Origin: Mucilaginibacter gotjawali
GTDB taxonomy: Bacteria > Bacteroidota > Bacteroidia > Sphingobacteriales > Sphingobacteriaceae
Length of the DNA: 64,000 bases
Direction of reading: 5' to 3'
Assembly (NCBI RefSeq): GCF_002355435.1
Contig: NZ_AP017313.1
Span: forward strand, 3,038,001-3,102,000
The translations under genes and the position numbers were made by a program. Shown here in pieces: positions 8,997 to 18,580 of the stretch (position 1 is its first letter; each line of letters begins with the position of its first letter). A model generated the notes under the pieces. It was given only the letters and a program-made list of their open reading frames with translations, ran no database searches and had not been told where the DNA came from.

Positions 8997-10706
8997 ATGC
9001 TGAAAGTAACCGACCTGAACATTAAGTTTAAAACACAAAGCGGCTATTTTGAGGCGGTTAAAGGCATTTCCTTCCACTTAAATAAAGGCGAGACGATTGG
9101 CATTGTGGGCGAATCTGGTTCAGGAAAGTCGGTTACTTCGCTTGCCCTGATGCGCCTGCTGGATGAAAAGCAAGCGGTAATCAGCGGGCAGGTATTGCTG
9201 AATGATAAAAGCTTGTGCAAAATCCCCGAGACGGAAATGCGGACGATCAGGGGCCACCAGATCGCCATGATCTTCCAGGAACCCATGACCTCCCTCAACC
9301 CGGTTTTAACCTGCGGTTTTCAAATTACAGAAGCGATACAATTACATCTTGCCATAAACAAAGCAGAAGCGAAGGCCAAAACCATCGCTTTATTTAAAGA
9401 AGTACAACTGCCACGCCCTGAGGCTATTTTCGACAGTTACCCGCACCAGATCTCCGGTGGACAAAAACAAAGGGTGATGATCGCGATGGCGCTTTCCTGC
9501 AACCCGGAAATATTGATTGCCGATGAACCCACCACCGCGCTGGATGTTACCGTTCAAAAAACGATTATCGAATTATTACACAAGCTGAAAGCTGAACGGA
9601 ACATGAGCCTGATCTTTATTTCGCACGATCTGGCAGTGATCAGCGAAATTGCCGACCGGGTTATGGTGATGTATAAGGGCGAGGTTGTGGAAGAGGCCCC
9701 GGTTAAAACTCTGTTCGCTCATCCCAAACACCCTTATACTAAAGGATTGCTGGCTTGCCGCCCCTCGCCTGCCTGGCGTTTGAAAAAGCTGCCTGTTGTA
9801 TCAGATTTCCTGGATAGTGAAAATAAGAAAGCCGCCAGCATCGAAAAAATAAGGGAAGGCTATTTGTATCAACCTGGAGAAATAAAGGAAAGAGAGCGGA
9901 AATTATACGAACAGGAACCCTTACTCAAGATAAGTCACTTAAATACGTGGTTTCCAACTGTTCATAATGTATTTGGCAAGTCGAAGGGTTTGGTAAAAGC
10001 GGTTAATGAGGTTAGTTTCAACGTATATCCCGGCGAAACCCTTGGACTTGTGGGCGAATCAGGCTGCGGAAAAACTACTTTGGGCCGCAGTATTTTAAGG
10101 TTGATAGAACCCACTTCCGGCAGCATCAATTTTGAGAATACCGACCTGCGCAGCCTTAAAAAGAATGAATTAAGGGAGATCAGGCGCAATATCCAGATCA
10201 TTTTCCAAGATCCCTACTCCTCTCTAAACCCGCGCCTCACCGTGGGTGATTCCTTGATGGAACCCTTACAGGTTCACCGGTTTTATGCCAATGACACCAA
10301 GCGAAAACGCAAAGTTTTGGAGCTGCTGGAACGCGTAAACCTGCCGCCGGAGCACTTTAACCGCTACCCGCATGAATTTTCGGGCGGACAAAGGCAGCGC
10401 ATCGTCATTGCCCGGGCATTGGCCCTGCAGCCAAAATTTATCATTTGCGATGAATCTGTTTCGGCGCTGGATGTATCTGTACAGGCCCAGGTGCTTAACC
10501 TGATCCGGGAACTGCAGCAGGAATTTAACCTCACCTATATCTTTATTTCACATGATCTGGCCGTGATCAAACACATTTCTGACCGGATGATGGTGATGAA
10601 TAAAGGCGAAATTGTTGAAATGGGCGATCCTGATGAGATTTATTATCATCCTAAGGAAGAGTATACGAAGCGGTTAATTGCCTCGATACCCGGTGCTGTA
10701 GCATGA
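8997..10706 (+). CDS. oligopeptide/dipeptide ABC transporter, double ATP-binding subunit
   Basis: Two complete ABC ATPases fused in one 569-aa chain, the arrangement of YejF/GsiA (DppD plus DppF types). First Walker A G-E-S-G-S-G-K-S at residues 38-45, signature I-S-G-G-Q-K-Q-R, Walker B with L-I-A-D-E-P; second Walker A G-E-S-G-C-G-K-T near residue 352, signature F-S-G-G-Q-R-Q-R. The oligopeptide-type C-terminal extension with H-P-x-H-P-Y-T-K follows domain 1, and a similar Y-T-K-R-L segment ends domain 2. It energises uptake of peptides or related solutes, but no permease or binding protein is adjacent, so the partner subunits must be encoded elsewhere. Confidence 0.92.
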   Translation: MLKVTDLNIKFKTQSGYFEAVKGISFHLNKGETIGIVGESGSGKSVTSLALMRLLDEKQAVISGQVLLNDKSLCKIPETEMRTIRGHQIAMIFQEPMTSLNPVLTCGFQITEAIQLHLAINKAEAKAKTIALFKEVQLPRPEAIFDSYPHQISGGQKQRVMIAMALSCNPEILIADEPTTALDVTVQKTIIELLHKLKAERNMSLIFISHDLAVISEIADRVMVMYKGEVVEEAPVKTLFAHPKHPYTKGLLACRPSPAWRLKKLPVVSDFLDSENKKAASIEKIREGYLYQPGEIKERERKLYEQEPLLKISHLNTWFPTVHNVFGKSKGLVKAVNEVSFNVYPGETLGLVGESGCGKTTLGRSILRLIEPTSGSINFENTDLRSLKKNELREIRRNIQIIFQDPYSSLNPRLTVGDSLMEPLQVHRFYANDTKRKRKVLELLERVNLPPEHFNRYPHEFSGGQRQRIVIARALALQPKFIICDESVSALDVSVQAQVLNLIRELQQEFNLTYIFISHDLAVIKHISDRMMVMNKGEIVEMGDPDEIYYHPKEEYTKRLIASIPGAVA

Positions 10707-10787
10707 TGTTCTTTCCGAAGGCGTAAAATTGTTATTTATAATGTGTAAATTTGTGTATAAATGAATTAATCTATCCGCTAAAATAAA

Positions 10788-11027
10788 ATGATACGTACCT
10801 TAATAACCCCGGAAAAACAGGATGTGTCGATTCATATACCTGAAAATTACGTAGGCAAACAGATAGAGGTTCTTCTTTATGCTGTTGACGAAATAAATAA
10901 AGAAAGTAAACCCGAAAAGAAGAAACCATCGGATTTTAGAGGAGCTTTAAACTTAACGAATGAGCAGTATGAAGATTTTCAAAATCATCTAAAGGATATT
11001 CGTAACGAATGGAACAACGATATTTAA
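10788..11027 (+). CDS. antitoxin of a VapBC-type pair (copy 1)
   Basis: Small acidic/basic mixed protein of 79 aa, unrecognised by itself, called an antitoxin from position: its last 19 bases overlap the start of a PIN-domain toxin. The C-terminus (F-R-G-A-L-N-L to N-E-W-N-N-D-I) is clearly related to that of the protein at 56477-56695, which precedes a second PIN toxin with the same overlap. The N-terminal half differs between copies, as expected for the DNA-binding part. Autoregulation of the operon is inference from the family. Confidence 0.72.
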   Translation: MIRTLITPEKQDVSIHIPENYVGKQIEVLLYAVDEINKESKPEKKKPSDFRGALNLTNEQYEDFQNHLKDIRNEWNNDI

Positions 11028-11389
11028 CAGATACGAATACCATTATTGATTATCTCGAAAATAAACTGCCGGTTTCGTCAATTAGATTATTAGACAATAT
11101 TCCCATTCAACTCTCAGTAATTTCGCGGATTGAACTACTCGGGTGGCAAAAAGCTTCCGATCAGCAAATTAAGATCTTAACTGGTTTCATAGCTGCTTCA
11201 ACGGTTTTCAATTTGGAAGAAGACATAATTTTGCAATCAATAGAAATCAGGAAACGTTACCGGGTGAAGCTTCCTGACGCTATAATAGCAGCCACCGCGC
11301 TAACCAATAAGCTTAATTTACTTACAAGGAACATAAAGGATTTTGAAAAGATTGACGGACTCATTTGCACTGACCCTTATCTTTTATAG
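11009..11389 (+). CDS. PIN-domain toxin, VapC type (copy 1)
   Basis: PIN ribonuclease of 126 aa. The four acidic positions are visible: D in T-D-T-N (residues 7-10), E in R-I-E-L-L, D in K-L-P-D-A-I-I-A-A-T-A, and the T-R-N-I-K-D-F end motif. VapC toxins cleave tRNA or rRNA and are held inactive by the upstream antitoxin. The ATG lies inside the last codons of the antitoxin gene, so translation is coupled. The closest relative in this window is the toxin at 56094-56495. Confidence 0.85.
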   Translation: MEQRYLTDTNTIIDYLENKLPVSSIRLLDNIPIQLSVISRIELLGWQKASDQQIKILTGFIAASTVFNLEEDIILQSIEIRKRYRVKLPDAIIAATALTNKLNLLTRNIKDFEKIDGLICTDPYLL

Positions 11390-11453
11390 AAATAAATTTA
11401 TCAGGATTTATTTTCTACTTCAGTCCGCTCGCAATCTGCTTTCAAAACTTCTG

Positions 11454-11461
11454 TATCTTTG
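11454..11461 (+). promoter_or_regulatory. Bacteroidota -7 element upstream of rnr
   Basis: TATCTTTG matches TAnnTTTG exactly and lies 14 bp before the rnr ATG, giving a very short 5' leader. No clear -33 TTG is seen. Confidence 0.6.
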
Positions 11462-11475
11462 CACAAATAATACCC

Positions 11476-13608
11476 ATGTCTAAAAAGAAAAACAACTCTT
11501 CCATCAACCAGGTGCTTACGCAAATGGTACTGGATATATTCGAACAAAACGGCAATACGCCATTAAATTATAAACAAGTTTCTGCCAAACTCAACGTCCG
11601 CGACCCGGAAGCACGCGAAATCATCTTTGATATTCTGAAAGATGAATCAAAAAAAGGGGGTTTAAAGGAACTTACTCCCGGGAAATTCCAGCTGCTGGTG
11701 CTCAAAACCTTTATCGAAGGCGTGGTCGATATGACCAACGACGGCTCAGCATTTATCGTCACCAATGATGAGTTTGAGAACGATATTTTTGTAGCGCCAC
11801 GCAAACTGCGCAATGCCCTTAACGGCGATAAAGTAAAAGTTTACGTTTATGCCAAAAGCAAAGGCAAAAATAAAGAAGGTGAAGTAATTGAGATCATCGA
11901 ACGCGCTAAAATGGAGTTTACGGGTATCGTAAAACTCTCAGAGCGGTTCGCATTCTTCATCCCGGACGACCGGAAGATGATGCACGATATTTTTATCCCT
12001 CTAAGCGACCTTAACGGCGCTAAAAACGGGATAAAGGCAATCGCCGAGATCACCGACTGGCCGGCTGAAGCTAAAAACCCTATTGGCCGTATCAAGCAGA
12101 TCCTGGGTGTACAGGGTGAGAATGATACCGAAATGAATGCCATTCTGGCTGAATACGGTTTCCCATTGTCGTTCCCTGCCGAAGTTGAACATGAATCCGA
12201 AGAGATTTCTGATATGATTACCAAAGAAGAGATCGCCAAAAGGCGGGATTTCAGAAATACAACCACTTTCACCATCGACCCATTTGATGCCAAGGATTTT
12301 GACGATGCACTTTCCTTTAAACAACTGGAAAATGGCAATTACGAGGTCGGGGTGCATATTGCTGATGTATCGCATTATATTAAACCTGATTCAGCACTGG
12401 ATAAAGAGGCCGACGAACGCGGAACATCGGTTTACCTGGTTGACAGGGTGATCCCGATGCTTCCTGAACGCCTTTCGAACGGTTTATGCTCTTTGCGCCC
12501 AAAAGAGGATAAGCTTTGCTTTTCGGCGGTATTCGAAATGAATGAAGAGGCGCATATCATTACCGAATGGTTTGGAAAAACCATCATCCATTCAGACAGG
12601 CGTTTTGCTTACGAAGAAGTGCAGGAAGTGATAGAAACCAAAACCGGCGACTTTACTTATGAAATACTCAAACTAAATGCCCTGGCCCACAAACTGCGCG
12701 ACCGAAAGTTCAAAAATGGCGCCATCAGTTTTGAAACCACTGAGGTTAAGTTCAAACTGGATGAGACAGGCAAGCCTGTCGGCGTATATGTTAAAGAACG
12801 TAAGGATGCCCATAAATTGATTGAGGATTTTATGTTGCTCGCCAATAAAAAAGTAGCCGAGTATGTAAGCAAAATGGGTAAAGGCAAGCATAAATATACC
12901 TTTGTTTACCGCGTTCATGATACGCCAAAACCTGAAGCGCTGGCCAATTTTGCCCAGTTTGCGGCGAGGTTTGGGTATAAGATCAACACCAAATCGGATA
13001 AAGAAACAGCAAAATCCCTGAATTATTTAATGGAGGATGTGGAAGGCAAAAAGGAACAGAATGTGTTGACCCAACTCGCTATCCGCTCTATGGCCAAAGC
13101 CATTTATACTACCAAAAGCAGCAGCCATTATGGACTGGCTTTTGACCATTATACCCACTTTACCTCTCCGATCCGCCGTTACCCGGATGTGATGGTGCAC
13201 CGCTTGCTATTCCATTATCTGAATGGCGGACAAAGCGCTAATGCCGAGCATTACGAAAAGCTTTGCCAGCACAGTTCGCAAATGGAAAAGAAGGCCTCTG
13301 ATGCTGAACGCGCCTCTATCAAATACAAACAGGCCGAATTTTTAAAAGACCAGGTGGGCAATGTTTACAGTGGTGTGATCTCGGGCGTTACCGAATGGGG
13401 TATGTATGTTGAAATTATTGAAAATAAATGCGAAGGAATGATTCGCCTGCGCGATATATCCGACGACTTTTATACTTTAGACGAAAAAAACTACGCCATC
13501 ATCGGCCAGCGTAAAAAGAAGGTTTACCAGCTGGGCGATGAGGTGAAAATCCGTGTGAAAAATGTGGATCTGACGAAGAAGCAGATTGACTTTTCGCTGG
13601 TGAGTTAG
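11476..13608 (+). CDS. rnr: ribonuclease R
   Basis: 3'-5' exoribonuclease of the RNB family, 710 aa, which degrades structured RNA. It shows an N-terminal winged-helix segment (residues 1-65), two cold-shock-like OB segments, the RNB catalytic domain with the T-I-D-P-F-D-A-K-D-F-D-D-A metal-binding block (near residue 270) and the S-H-Y-G-L-A-F-D-H-Y-T-H-F-T-S-P-I-R-R-Y block, and a C-terminal S1 domain starting near residue 630. Length is normal for Bacteroidota RNase R. A TAnnTTTG promoter element lies just upstream. Its stop (G-T-T-A-G-T-G-A-G) runs into a family A/C repeat. Confidence 0.95.
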   Translation: MSKKKNNSSINQVLTQMVLDIFEQNGNTPLNYKQVSAKLNVRDPEAREIIFDILKDESKKGGLKELTPGKFQLLVLKTFIEGVVDMTNDGSAFIVTNDEFENDIFVAPRKLRNALNGDKVKVYVYAKSKGKNKEGEVIEIIERAKMEFTGIVKLSERFAFFIPDDRKMMHDIFIPLSDLNGAKNGIKAIAEITDWPAEAKNPIGRIKQILGVQGENDTEMNAILAEYGFPLSFPAEVEHESEEISDMITKEEIAKRRDFRNTTTFTIDPFDAKDFDDALSFKQLENGNYEVGVHIADVSHYIKPDSALDKEADERGTSVYLVDRVIPMLPERLSNGLCSLRPKEDKLCFSAVFEMNEEAHIITEWFGKTIIHSDRRFAYEEVQEVIETKTGDFTYEILKLNALAHKLRDRKFKNGAISFETTEVKFKLDETGKPVGVYVKERKDAHKLIEDFMLLANKKVAEYVSKMGKGKHKYTFVYRVHDTPKPEALANFAQFAARFGYKINTKSDKETAKSLNYLMEDVEGKKEQNVLTQLAIRSMAKAIYTTKSSSHYGLAFDHYTHFTSPIRRYPDVMVHRLLFHYLNGGQSANAEHYEKLCQHSSQMEKKASDAERASIKYKQAEFLKDQVGNVYSGVISGVTEWGMYVEIIENKCEGMIRLRDISDDFYTLDEKNYAIIGQRKKKVYQLGDEVKIRVKNVDLTKKQIDFSLVS

Positions 13609-13706
13609 TGAGTAGTTTATTGGGTTGATTAAGTTTATTTAGTTGGATTAAGTTGCGATGCCCCCAACCACTCACTTAATCAACCTAATCAACCCAATCA
13701 ACCAAA
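13604..13706. repeat. intergenic inverted repeat, family A
   Basis: Left arm from 13618 with TTGGGTTGATTAAG and AGTTGGATTAAGTT, right arm 13665-13703 with CTTAATCAACCTAATCAACC; imperfect long hairpin. It fills the whole space between the rnr stop and the polyprenyl synthetase start, ending six bases before the ATG, so it would be part of a cotranscript. Confidence 0.75.
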
Positions 13707-13708
13707 AA

Positions 13709-14683
13709 ATGAAACACCTGAAAGAACTACAATCCATCATAGGCGAAGCCGTAAACAAACTGGACCTTCCTGCCAATCCAGATACTTTATACGAACCTGT
13801 TAGTTATATCCTATCCCTCGGCGGTAAGAGGATGCGCCCTGCCCTGCTGTTAATGGCCTGCGAATTGTTTGGCGGCGATGTTAATGCTGCTAGTTCTCCT
13901 GCCCTTGCTATTGAGGTATTCCATAACTTCACGCTGATGCATGATGATATAATGGATAATGCTCCACTCCGTCGTGGAAAAATAACCGTACACGAACGCT
14001 GGGGACATAATACGGGCATATTATCCGGTGATGCCATGCTGGTATTAAGTTACCAGTTGATGATGAAGGTGGAAGATCATTTGCTGCGCGAAGTGCTGGA
14101 TGTTTTTAACAAAACCGCTTTAGGTGTCTGCGAAGGCCAGCAACTGGATATGGATTTTGAGCAACGCACAGAAGTACATGTGGATGAATACCTGGAAATG
14201 ATCCGCCTGAAAACTTCGGTATTATTGGGCGGGGCGTTAAAAATAGGCGCTTTAATTGGCGGAGCAGAAATGCAGGATGCAGAATTACTCTATAATTTCG
14301 GCGAGTACCTGGGTATTGCTTTCCAGCTGCAGGACGATATCCTGGATGTGTATGGCGATCCGGATAAATTCGGCAAACAGGTGGGCGGCGATATTATCTC
14401 CAACAAAAAAACCTGGTTGCTCATCAGGGCGCTGGAACTGGCCGTCGGTTCACAAAAAACAGAGCTGGATAACTGGATAGCTTTGAAGGAGTTTGATAAC
14501 ACCGAAAAGGTTGCCGCCGTCACTAAAATATACGACGAACTGAACATAAGGCAATTTGCTGAGCAAGCTATGGAAGCGTTTGCTGACAAAGCCTTCATGG
14601 CCCTGGATGCCATTAACCTGCTGGAGGCCCATAAACAATACCTCCGCAATTTTGCAGATGGCTTATTGGTGAGGGAGAATTAG
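13709..14683 (+). CDS. polyprenyl synthetase (trans-isoprenyl diphosphate synthase)
   Basis: Condenses isopentenyl diphosphate units onto an allylic diphosphate to make the side chain of menaquinone or another polyprenyl; 324 aa, cytoplasmic. The first Asp-rich motif D-D-I-M-D (79-83) and the second D-D-I-L-D (about 212-216) are intact, as are G-G-K-R-M-R-P and the R-R-G segment after the first motif. The ATG at 13709 is chosen because the in-frame extension to 13658 would translate the intergenic repeat. Chain length cannot be decided with confidence from the residues upstream of the first motif (F-T-L-M-H). Confidence 0.9.
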   Translation: MKHLKELQSIIGEAVNKLDLPANPDTLYEPVSYILSLGGKRMRPALLLMACELFGGDVNAASSPALAIEVFHNFTLMHDDIMDNAPLRRGKITVHERWGHNTGILSGDAMLVLSYQLMMKVEDHLLREVLDVFNKTALGVCEGQQLDMDFEQRTEVHVDEYLEMIRLKTSVLLGGALKIGALIGGAEMQDAELLYNFGEYLGIAFQLQDDILDVYGDPDKFGKQVGGDIISNKKTWLLIRALELAVGSQKTELDNWIALKEFDNTEKVAAVTKIYDELNIRQFAEQAMEAFADKAFMALDAINLLEAHKQYLRNFADGLLVREN

Positions 14684-14695
14684 TATATTTAGGGT

Positions 14696-15121
14696 ATGAA
14701 ATGGCTGTACCTAACCCTTGTTTTCTTCACACCTTTTATCACAGCAAAGGGGCAAAATAAAAAGTCCTTTAATAGGGCAAAAAACAACGTAATAATAACC
14801 GACCTGAGGTCGCTTGATAGAAGTCCGGAGTTTCCTGGTGGTGACGAGGCATTTTACAAATTCTTAAGTAAGAACTTAAGGTGGCCGGTCCGCGGAGACA
14901 TTGATATCGAAGGGCGTGTTGTAATAAGTTTTATTGTCGAAAAAGACGGTAGTTTAACTAATTTTAAGGTGGAGAAAAAGTTGTGGCCCGACATGGACGC
15001 AGAAGCCCTTAGGGTTTTAAAGAAATCACCAAAATGGATTCCCGGTAAACAGCACGGAAAACTTGTCAGGGTGAAATATATGGTGCCCATAAATTTTACA
15101 TTAAGCGACTCAAGCGAATAA
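14696..15121 (+). CDS. secreted TonB C-terminal-domain protein (array member 1)
   Basis: A 141-aa protein made of a signal peptide (residues 1-19, ending A-K-G-Q) and one TonB C-terminal domain. Diagnostic features are P-E-F-P-G-G near residue 43, V-V-I-S-F-I-V-E-K-D-G-S-L-T, A-L-R-V-L-K-K-S-P-K-W-I-P-G and a final I-N-F-T-L strand. Unlike true TonB it has no proline-rich spacer and no cytoplasmic/membrane energy-transducing segment that would meet ExbB-ExbD, and no exb genes are near. First of five related genes; it lies 12 bp after the polyprenyl synthetase stop and 4 bp before the next member, so it is probably in an operon. Function unknown. Confidence 0.8.
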   Translation: MKWLYLTLVFFTPFITAKGQNKKSFNRAKNNVIITDLRSLDRSPEFPGGDEAFYKFLSKNLRWPVRGDIDIEGRVVISFIVEKDGSLTNFKVEKKLWPDMDAEALRVLKKSPKWIPGKQHGKLVRVKYMVPINFTLSDSSE

Positions 15122-15125
15122 AATC

Positions 15126-15563
15126 ATGAAAACATTCTTAATTACAACGCTCTTGTTTTTATCATTTATCGGCGTGAAAGCGCAAACAACGCTACCGCCT
15201 CCTCCTCCAACGCCGCCTGACGTTGATATACAGGAAAAGGCGGATACGTCAAAACAAGCCTGGGGTGAATATCCTCCCGAATTTCCCGGTGGCATTGATA
15301 AATTCTTTTCGTTCCTTAAAAAGAAGATCAGGTTGCCTTATTTGGACGATAATCTCAGGGGTAGGGTGATCGCCTCTTTCGTAATAGAAAAGGACGGGAG
15401 CCTTACGCAAATCAAAATTGCCAGGGGGCTAAGGCAGGATATTGATGATGCCGTAATAAAAGTGCTTAGTTTAAGCCCGAAGTGGAAACCAGGGATGCAA
15501 AACGGCAAACCAGTAAGGGTCGCTTATAGTATTCCGGTTCCGATCCCTTTCAATGACTTTTAA
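15126..15563 (+). CDS. secreted TonB C-terminal-domain protein (array member 2)
   Basis: 145 aa with a signal peptide (residues 1-19, ending V-K-A-Q), a short run of prolines (T-L-P-P-P-P-P-T-P-P) that resembles a vestige of a TonB spacer, then one TonB-C domain with P-E-F-P-G-G-I-D-K-F and V-I-E-K-D-G-S-L-T-Q-I-K. It follows the first member by 4 bp. Function unknown; periplasmic or secreted location is inferred from the signal peptide. Confidence 0.8.
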   Translation: MKTFLITTLLFLSFIGVKAQTTLPPPPPTPPDVDIQEKADTSKQAWGEYPPEFPGGIDKFFSFLKKKIRLPYLDDNLRGRVIASFVIEKDGSLTQIKIARGLRQDIDDAVIKVLSLSPKWKPGMQNGKPVRVAYSIPVPIPFNDF

Positions 15564-15573
15564 GAATCAACAA

Positions 15574-16392
15574 ATGAAGAAACTAGTGTTTTTAATCGCA
15601 ATAGTTCATCTGTCCTCAAAAATAAACGCGCAAACTTTTACTACACGGGAGGATATCGGCCCTGCCTTTAACAAGGTCGACACCGACCCTGTATATCCGG
15701 GTGGTTTCGGGGCTTTTGACAACTATATTGATTTAAATGCTGCCAAAATATTAAAACCGGATCACGCTTTGGGAATGGTTGCCGTAAAATTCCTTGTCGA
15801 AAAAAATGGCAAGGTGACCAATGCAGAAGTGATAAAAGGACTAACACCTGAAACAGACTCCGCAGCTGTTTATTTGATAAAAAACAGCCTGCTTTGGAAG
15901 CCTGGTATAAAAAATGGCGTAGCGGTACCAACATTGGTAAAGATTGGCGTGAAATTTCGTGCTCCTCGTTATGCGCAAATAGTTCACGTTCAGGATGTGC
16001 AGCTATCAAAGGGTAACAACGCCGATATAACTATTGACGAGCCCATAGAAAGCCCTATAGTTACTGAGGAAGTTGACCCCAACCATATATTCACTTCGGT
16101 TGAAAAAATCCCCGAATTCCCTGGCGGCATAGCAAAATTCCTCCAGTTTATTAAGGATCATCAAAAATTAAAAATCGGTTTAAATGGTAAGGGCGGAAGA
16201 GTGATTGTGTTATTCGTTGTGGAAAAGGATGGATCTTTGAGTGATATTAAGATCGCAAGAGGGTTTTCCCCTGAATACGATGCCGAAGCATTACGGTTGT
16301 TGAAATTGATGCCTAAATGGATTCCGGGCATTCAAAACGGCAGGCGGGTAAGGGTTCAATACCCTGTTGCCATAAACCTCGGATTAAATTGA
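15574..16392 (+). CDS. secreted protein with two TonB C-terminal domains (array member 3)
   Basis: 272 aa from the ATG at 15574, which directly begins a signal peptide (M-K-K-L-V-F-L-I-A-I, ending I-N-A-Q). An in-frame ATG at 15553 would overlap the previous gene and spoil the signal peptide, so it is not used. Two TonB-C domains follow: a degenerate one around residues 30-135 (P-V-Y-P-G-G-F-G-A-F) and a typical one from about 175 (P-E-F-P-G-G-I-A-K-F). An internal duplication or gene fusion is the simplest explanation. Part of the same probable operon. Confidence 0.78.
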   Translation: MKKLVFLIAIVHLSSKINAQTFTTREDIGPAFNKVDTDPVYPGGFGAFDNYIDLNAAKILKPDHALGMVAVKFLVEKNGKVTNAEVIKGLTPETDSAAVYLIKNSLLWKPGIKNGVAVPTLVKIGVKFRAPRYAQIVHVQDVQLSKGNNADITIDEPIESPIVTEEVDPNHIFTSVEKIPEFPGGIAKFLQFIKDHQKLKIGLNGKGGRVIVLFVVEKDGSLSDIKIARGFSPEYDAEALRLLKLMPKWIPGIQNGRRVRVQYPVAINLGLN

Positions 16393-16491
16393 TATGCAGT
16401 TAATGCGTTGATACCGAATCCTAAATCTCTGCTAAAGAAAGATAATACGATAAGGTTTATACTGGCCAATGGGAATTATTATATTTAAAGC

Positions 16492-16923
16492 ATGAAATAC
16501 GGTTTACTTTTTCCTTTCGCATTCCTATGTCTTAGCGTTATCGCTTATCCAAAAACAAAAACAACAAAACCGCGGCAGCCTGCCGGCCCTGTTGTAATGC
16601 AACAGACTTTAACACCTCCGGAATTTCCTGGTGGCCAGTCTGCACTTTTTTCCTATGTGATGAACAACCTGAAATGGCCAAAAAATAAAAACGCAGACTC
16701 GCTGCAAGAGGTTGTTTTAACTTTTTATGTGGAGAAAGACGGTAGTTTAACTAATTTTAAAGTGGTAAAAAGCCTTACCCCATCGTTTGATGCTTCAGTG
16801 ATTCAATTGTTGAAAAAATCACCGAAGTGGATTCCGGCTAAGCGCGGCAACCAACCCATCAAATCAAAATATGATTTTCCGATAAGGTATCATTCTGAAT
16901 CGGAAACAAACGATGCCAATTGA
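16492..16923 (+). CDS. secreted TonB C-terminal-domain protein (array member 4)
   Basis: 143 aa: signal peptide (about residues 1-19), a short basic linker, then one TonB-C domain starting P-E-F-P-G-G-Q-S-A-L-F. The segment V-E-K-D-G-S-L-T-N-F-K-V is nearly the same as in array member 1, so the two are recent duplicates. It follows a 100-bp gap after member 3, long enough for its own promoter, and its end overlaps the 5' region of the aminopeptidase gene. Confidence 0.78.
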   Translation: MKYGLLFPFAFLCLSVIAYPKTKTTKPRQPAGPVVMQQTLTPPEFPGGQSALFSYVMNNLKWPKNKNADSLQEVVLTFYVEKDGSLTNFKVVKSLTPSFDASVIQLLKKSPKWIPAKRGNQPIKSKYDFPIRYHSESETNDAN

Positions 16924-16948
16924 TTTTAATCGCTTAAATAAATCATCC

Positions 16949-18544
16949 ATGCGCAAAATCTTGATCATCCTGTTAGCTGTATCTATAGCTCAAGGACTAC
17001 ACGCCCAGCAAACCCTCACGTCCGGCGGCAAACTAAAACCCGAGCAAGCCATTATGGACATCCGCCACTATACCATAGCCCTGGATGTCGATTTTAACCA
17101 GCGGTCCATCGACGGCTACACCACTATTGATGTCATTATGGCGCAGCCCACCCATGTGCTGCTGTTTGACTTGCTGGATTCGCTGAACGTGAAAGAGGTG
17201 CTGGTTAATAATAAAAAACGGCCCTTTGAATACAAAAACAACCTGATCAGGATAAACACAGCCAACGAACTGCCTGCAGGCCGGGCCAGTGTAAAAGTTG
17301 TGTATGGCGGTAAACCGCATGTAGCCCGCCGGCCGCCCTGGGATGATGGGTTCATCTGGACAAGGGATTCCACCGGCCACCAGTGGATGGCGATTACCGC
17401 CGAAGGCACCGGCGGCAAATTATATTTCCCCTGCAAAGATCATCCTTCTGATGAACCTAATGAAGGCGTTGATCTGATCATCACCGTTCCGAAGGACCTG
17501 GTAGTTGCAGGTCCCGGTATATTACAAAAAGTCACTAAAACAGCTGATAAGGTCACCTATCACTGGAAAACAAATTATACCATCAATAATTATAGCATTC
17601 TTTTTAACGCCGGCGACTATAAGGTGGTCAGCAGGCCGTATACCACTGTAAATGGCACCAATGTCCCCATCCAGTTTTATGTACTGAATGAACACGCTGA
17701 TAAAGCTGAACACCTGATGGATATTTTTGTAAAGACGATCCACGAACAGGAAAAATATTTCGGCGAATATCCCTGGGCAAAGGAAAAGATCGGGCTGGTG
17801 GAAACACCGCACCTGGGTATGGAGCACCAAAGCATGGTGGCCTACGGCAATAAATTCAGGTACGCCAAAGTGGCCGGCGAAGACTATGACTGGCTGCTGC
17901 ACCACGAATTCGGGCATGAATGGTGGGGCAACAAGGTAACCGCCAAAGACTGGGCCGACTACTGGATCCACGAAGGGATCTGCACCTTTGGCGATGAGCT
18001 TTATGTGCGGGAATTTGCAGGCGAGCAGGCCTATATCGACCAGTTTAAAGCCATGTCGCCTCGCTTTGGCAACAAAATACCCATTGTAATGGGTAAGGAT
18101 ATTGATGAGGAAGCGGCTTACAATAGTGATATTTATGGTAAGGGCGCGTTTTTTATGCACACCATCTGCTATATCATGGGCGATAGCACCTTTTTTCCGG
18201 CGATAAAAAAGTTTGTCACTTCGCCGCAATACACGTATGATAACCTGGTGAATACGGATGATGTGGAACAGTTTTTCAGCAAAGAATCGGGTATAAACCT
18301 GAAGCCTCTGTTCGACCTGTACCTGCGCTCGGCCGATAAACTGGAAGTGCATGTACAAACCATGGGTAACGACAAGTACATGGTAACCCTGCCGAATATG
18401 AGTATCCCGCTGCCGATGGATATTACTACCGAAAACGGACCAACGCGGGTAATTATTGGCAATAAAGGTTTATTGGTGACCAGTAAGACCCTCCCGGTGA
18501 TTGATGCGGATGATTACTATATTAAGAAAGTGATCATTGAATAA
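16949..18544 (+). CDS. M1 family metallopeptidase (aminopeptidase)
   Basis: Zinc aminopeptidase of the gluzincin M1 family, 531 aa, exported: the ATG at 16949 starts a signal peptide (M-R-K-I-L-I-I-L-L-A-V, ending L-H-A-Q). A further in-frame ATG at 16913 would overlap the previous gene and precede the signal peptide, so it is rejected. The zinc site H-E-F-G-H (about 319-323) is followed by the third ligand in W-I-H-E-G-I-C-T-F, and G-M-E-H-Q-S takes the place of the GxMEN substrate-binding motif. The chain is shorter than full M1 enzymes and lacks the large C-terminal helical domain. It probably trims peptides in the periplasm or outside the cell. Confidence 0.9.
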   Translation: MRKILIILLAVSIAQGLHAQQTLTSGGKLKPEQAIMDIRHYTIALDVDFNQRSIDGYTTIDVIMAQPTHVLLFDLLDSLNVKEVLVNNKKRPFEYKNNLIRINTANELPAGRASVKVVYGGKPHVARRPPWDDGFIWTRDSTGHQWMAITAEGTGGKLYFPCKDHPSDEPNEGVDLIITVPKDLVVAGPGILQKVTKTADKVTYHWKTNYTINNYSILFNAGDYKVVSRPYTTVNGTNVPIQFYVLNEHADKAEHLMDIFVKTIHEQEKYFGEYPWAKEKIGLVETPHLGMEHQSMVAYGNKFRYAKVAGEDYDWLLHHEFGHEWWGNKVTAKDWADYWIHEGICTFGDELYVREFAGEQAYIDQFKAMSPRFGNKIPIVMGKDIDEEAAYNSDIYGKGAFFMHTICYIMGDSTFFPAIKKFVTSPQYTYDNLVNTDDVEQFFSKESGINLKPLFDLYLRSADKLEVHVQTMGNDKYMVTLPNMSIPLPMDITTENGPTRVIIGNKGLLVTSKTLPVIDADDYYIKKVIIE

Positions 18545-18580
18545 TCGAATGAATGATCTAAGCAACCGTCAAAATACAAC

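Noticed and set aside
13658..13708. Upstream ATG for the polyprenyl synthetase
   Set aside because: Would translate the intergenic repeat; the domain starts at the ATG at 13709.
17522..18358. 278-codon minus-strand frame inside the M1 peptidase gene
   Set aside because: Antisense to an intact gene with all catalytic motifs; no start context or family.
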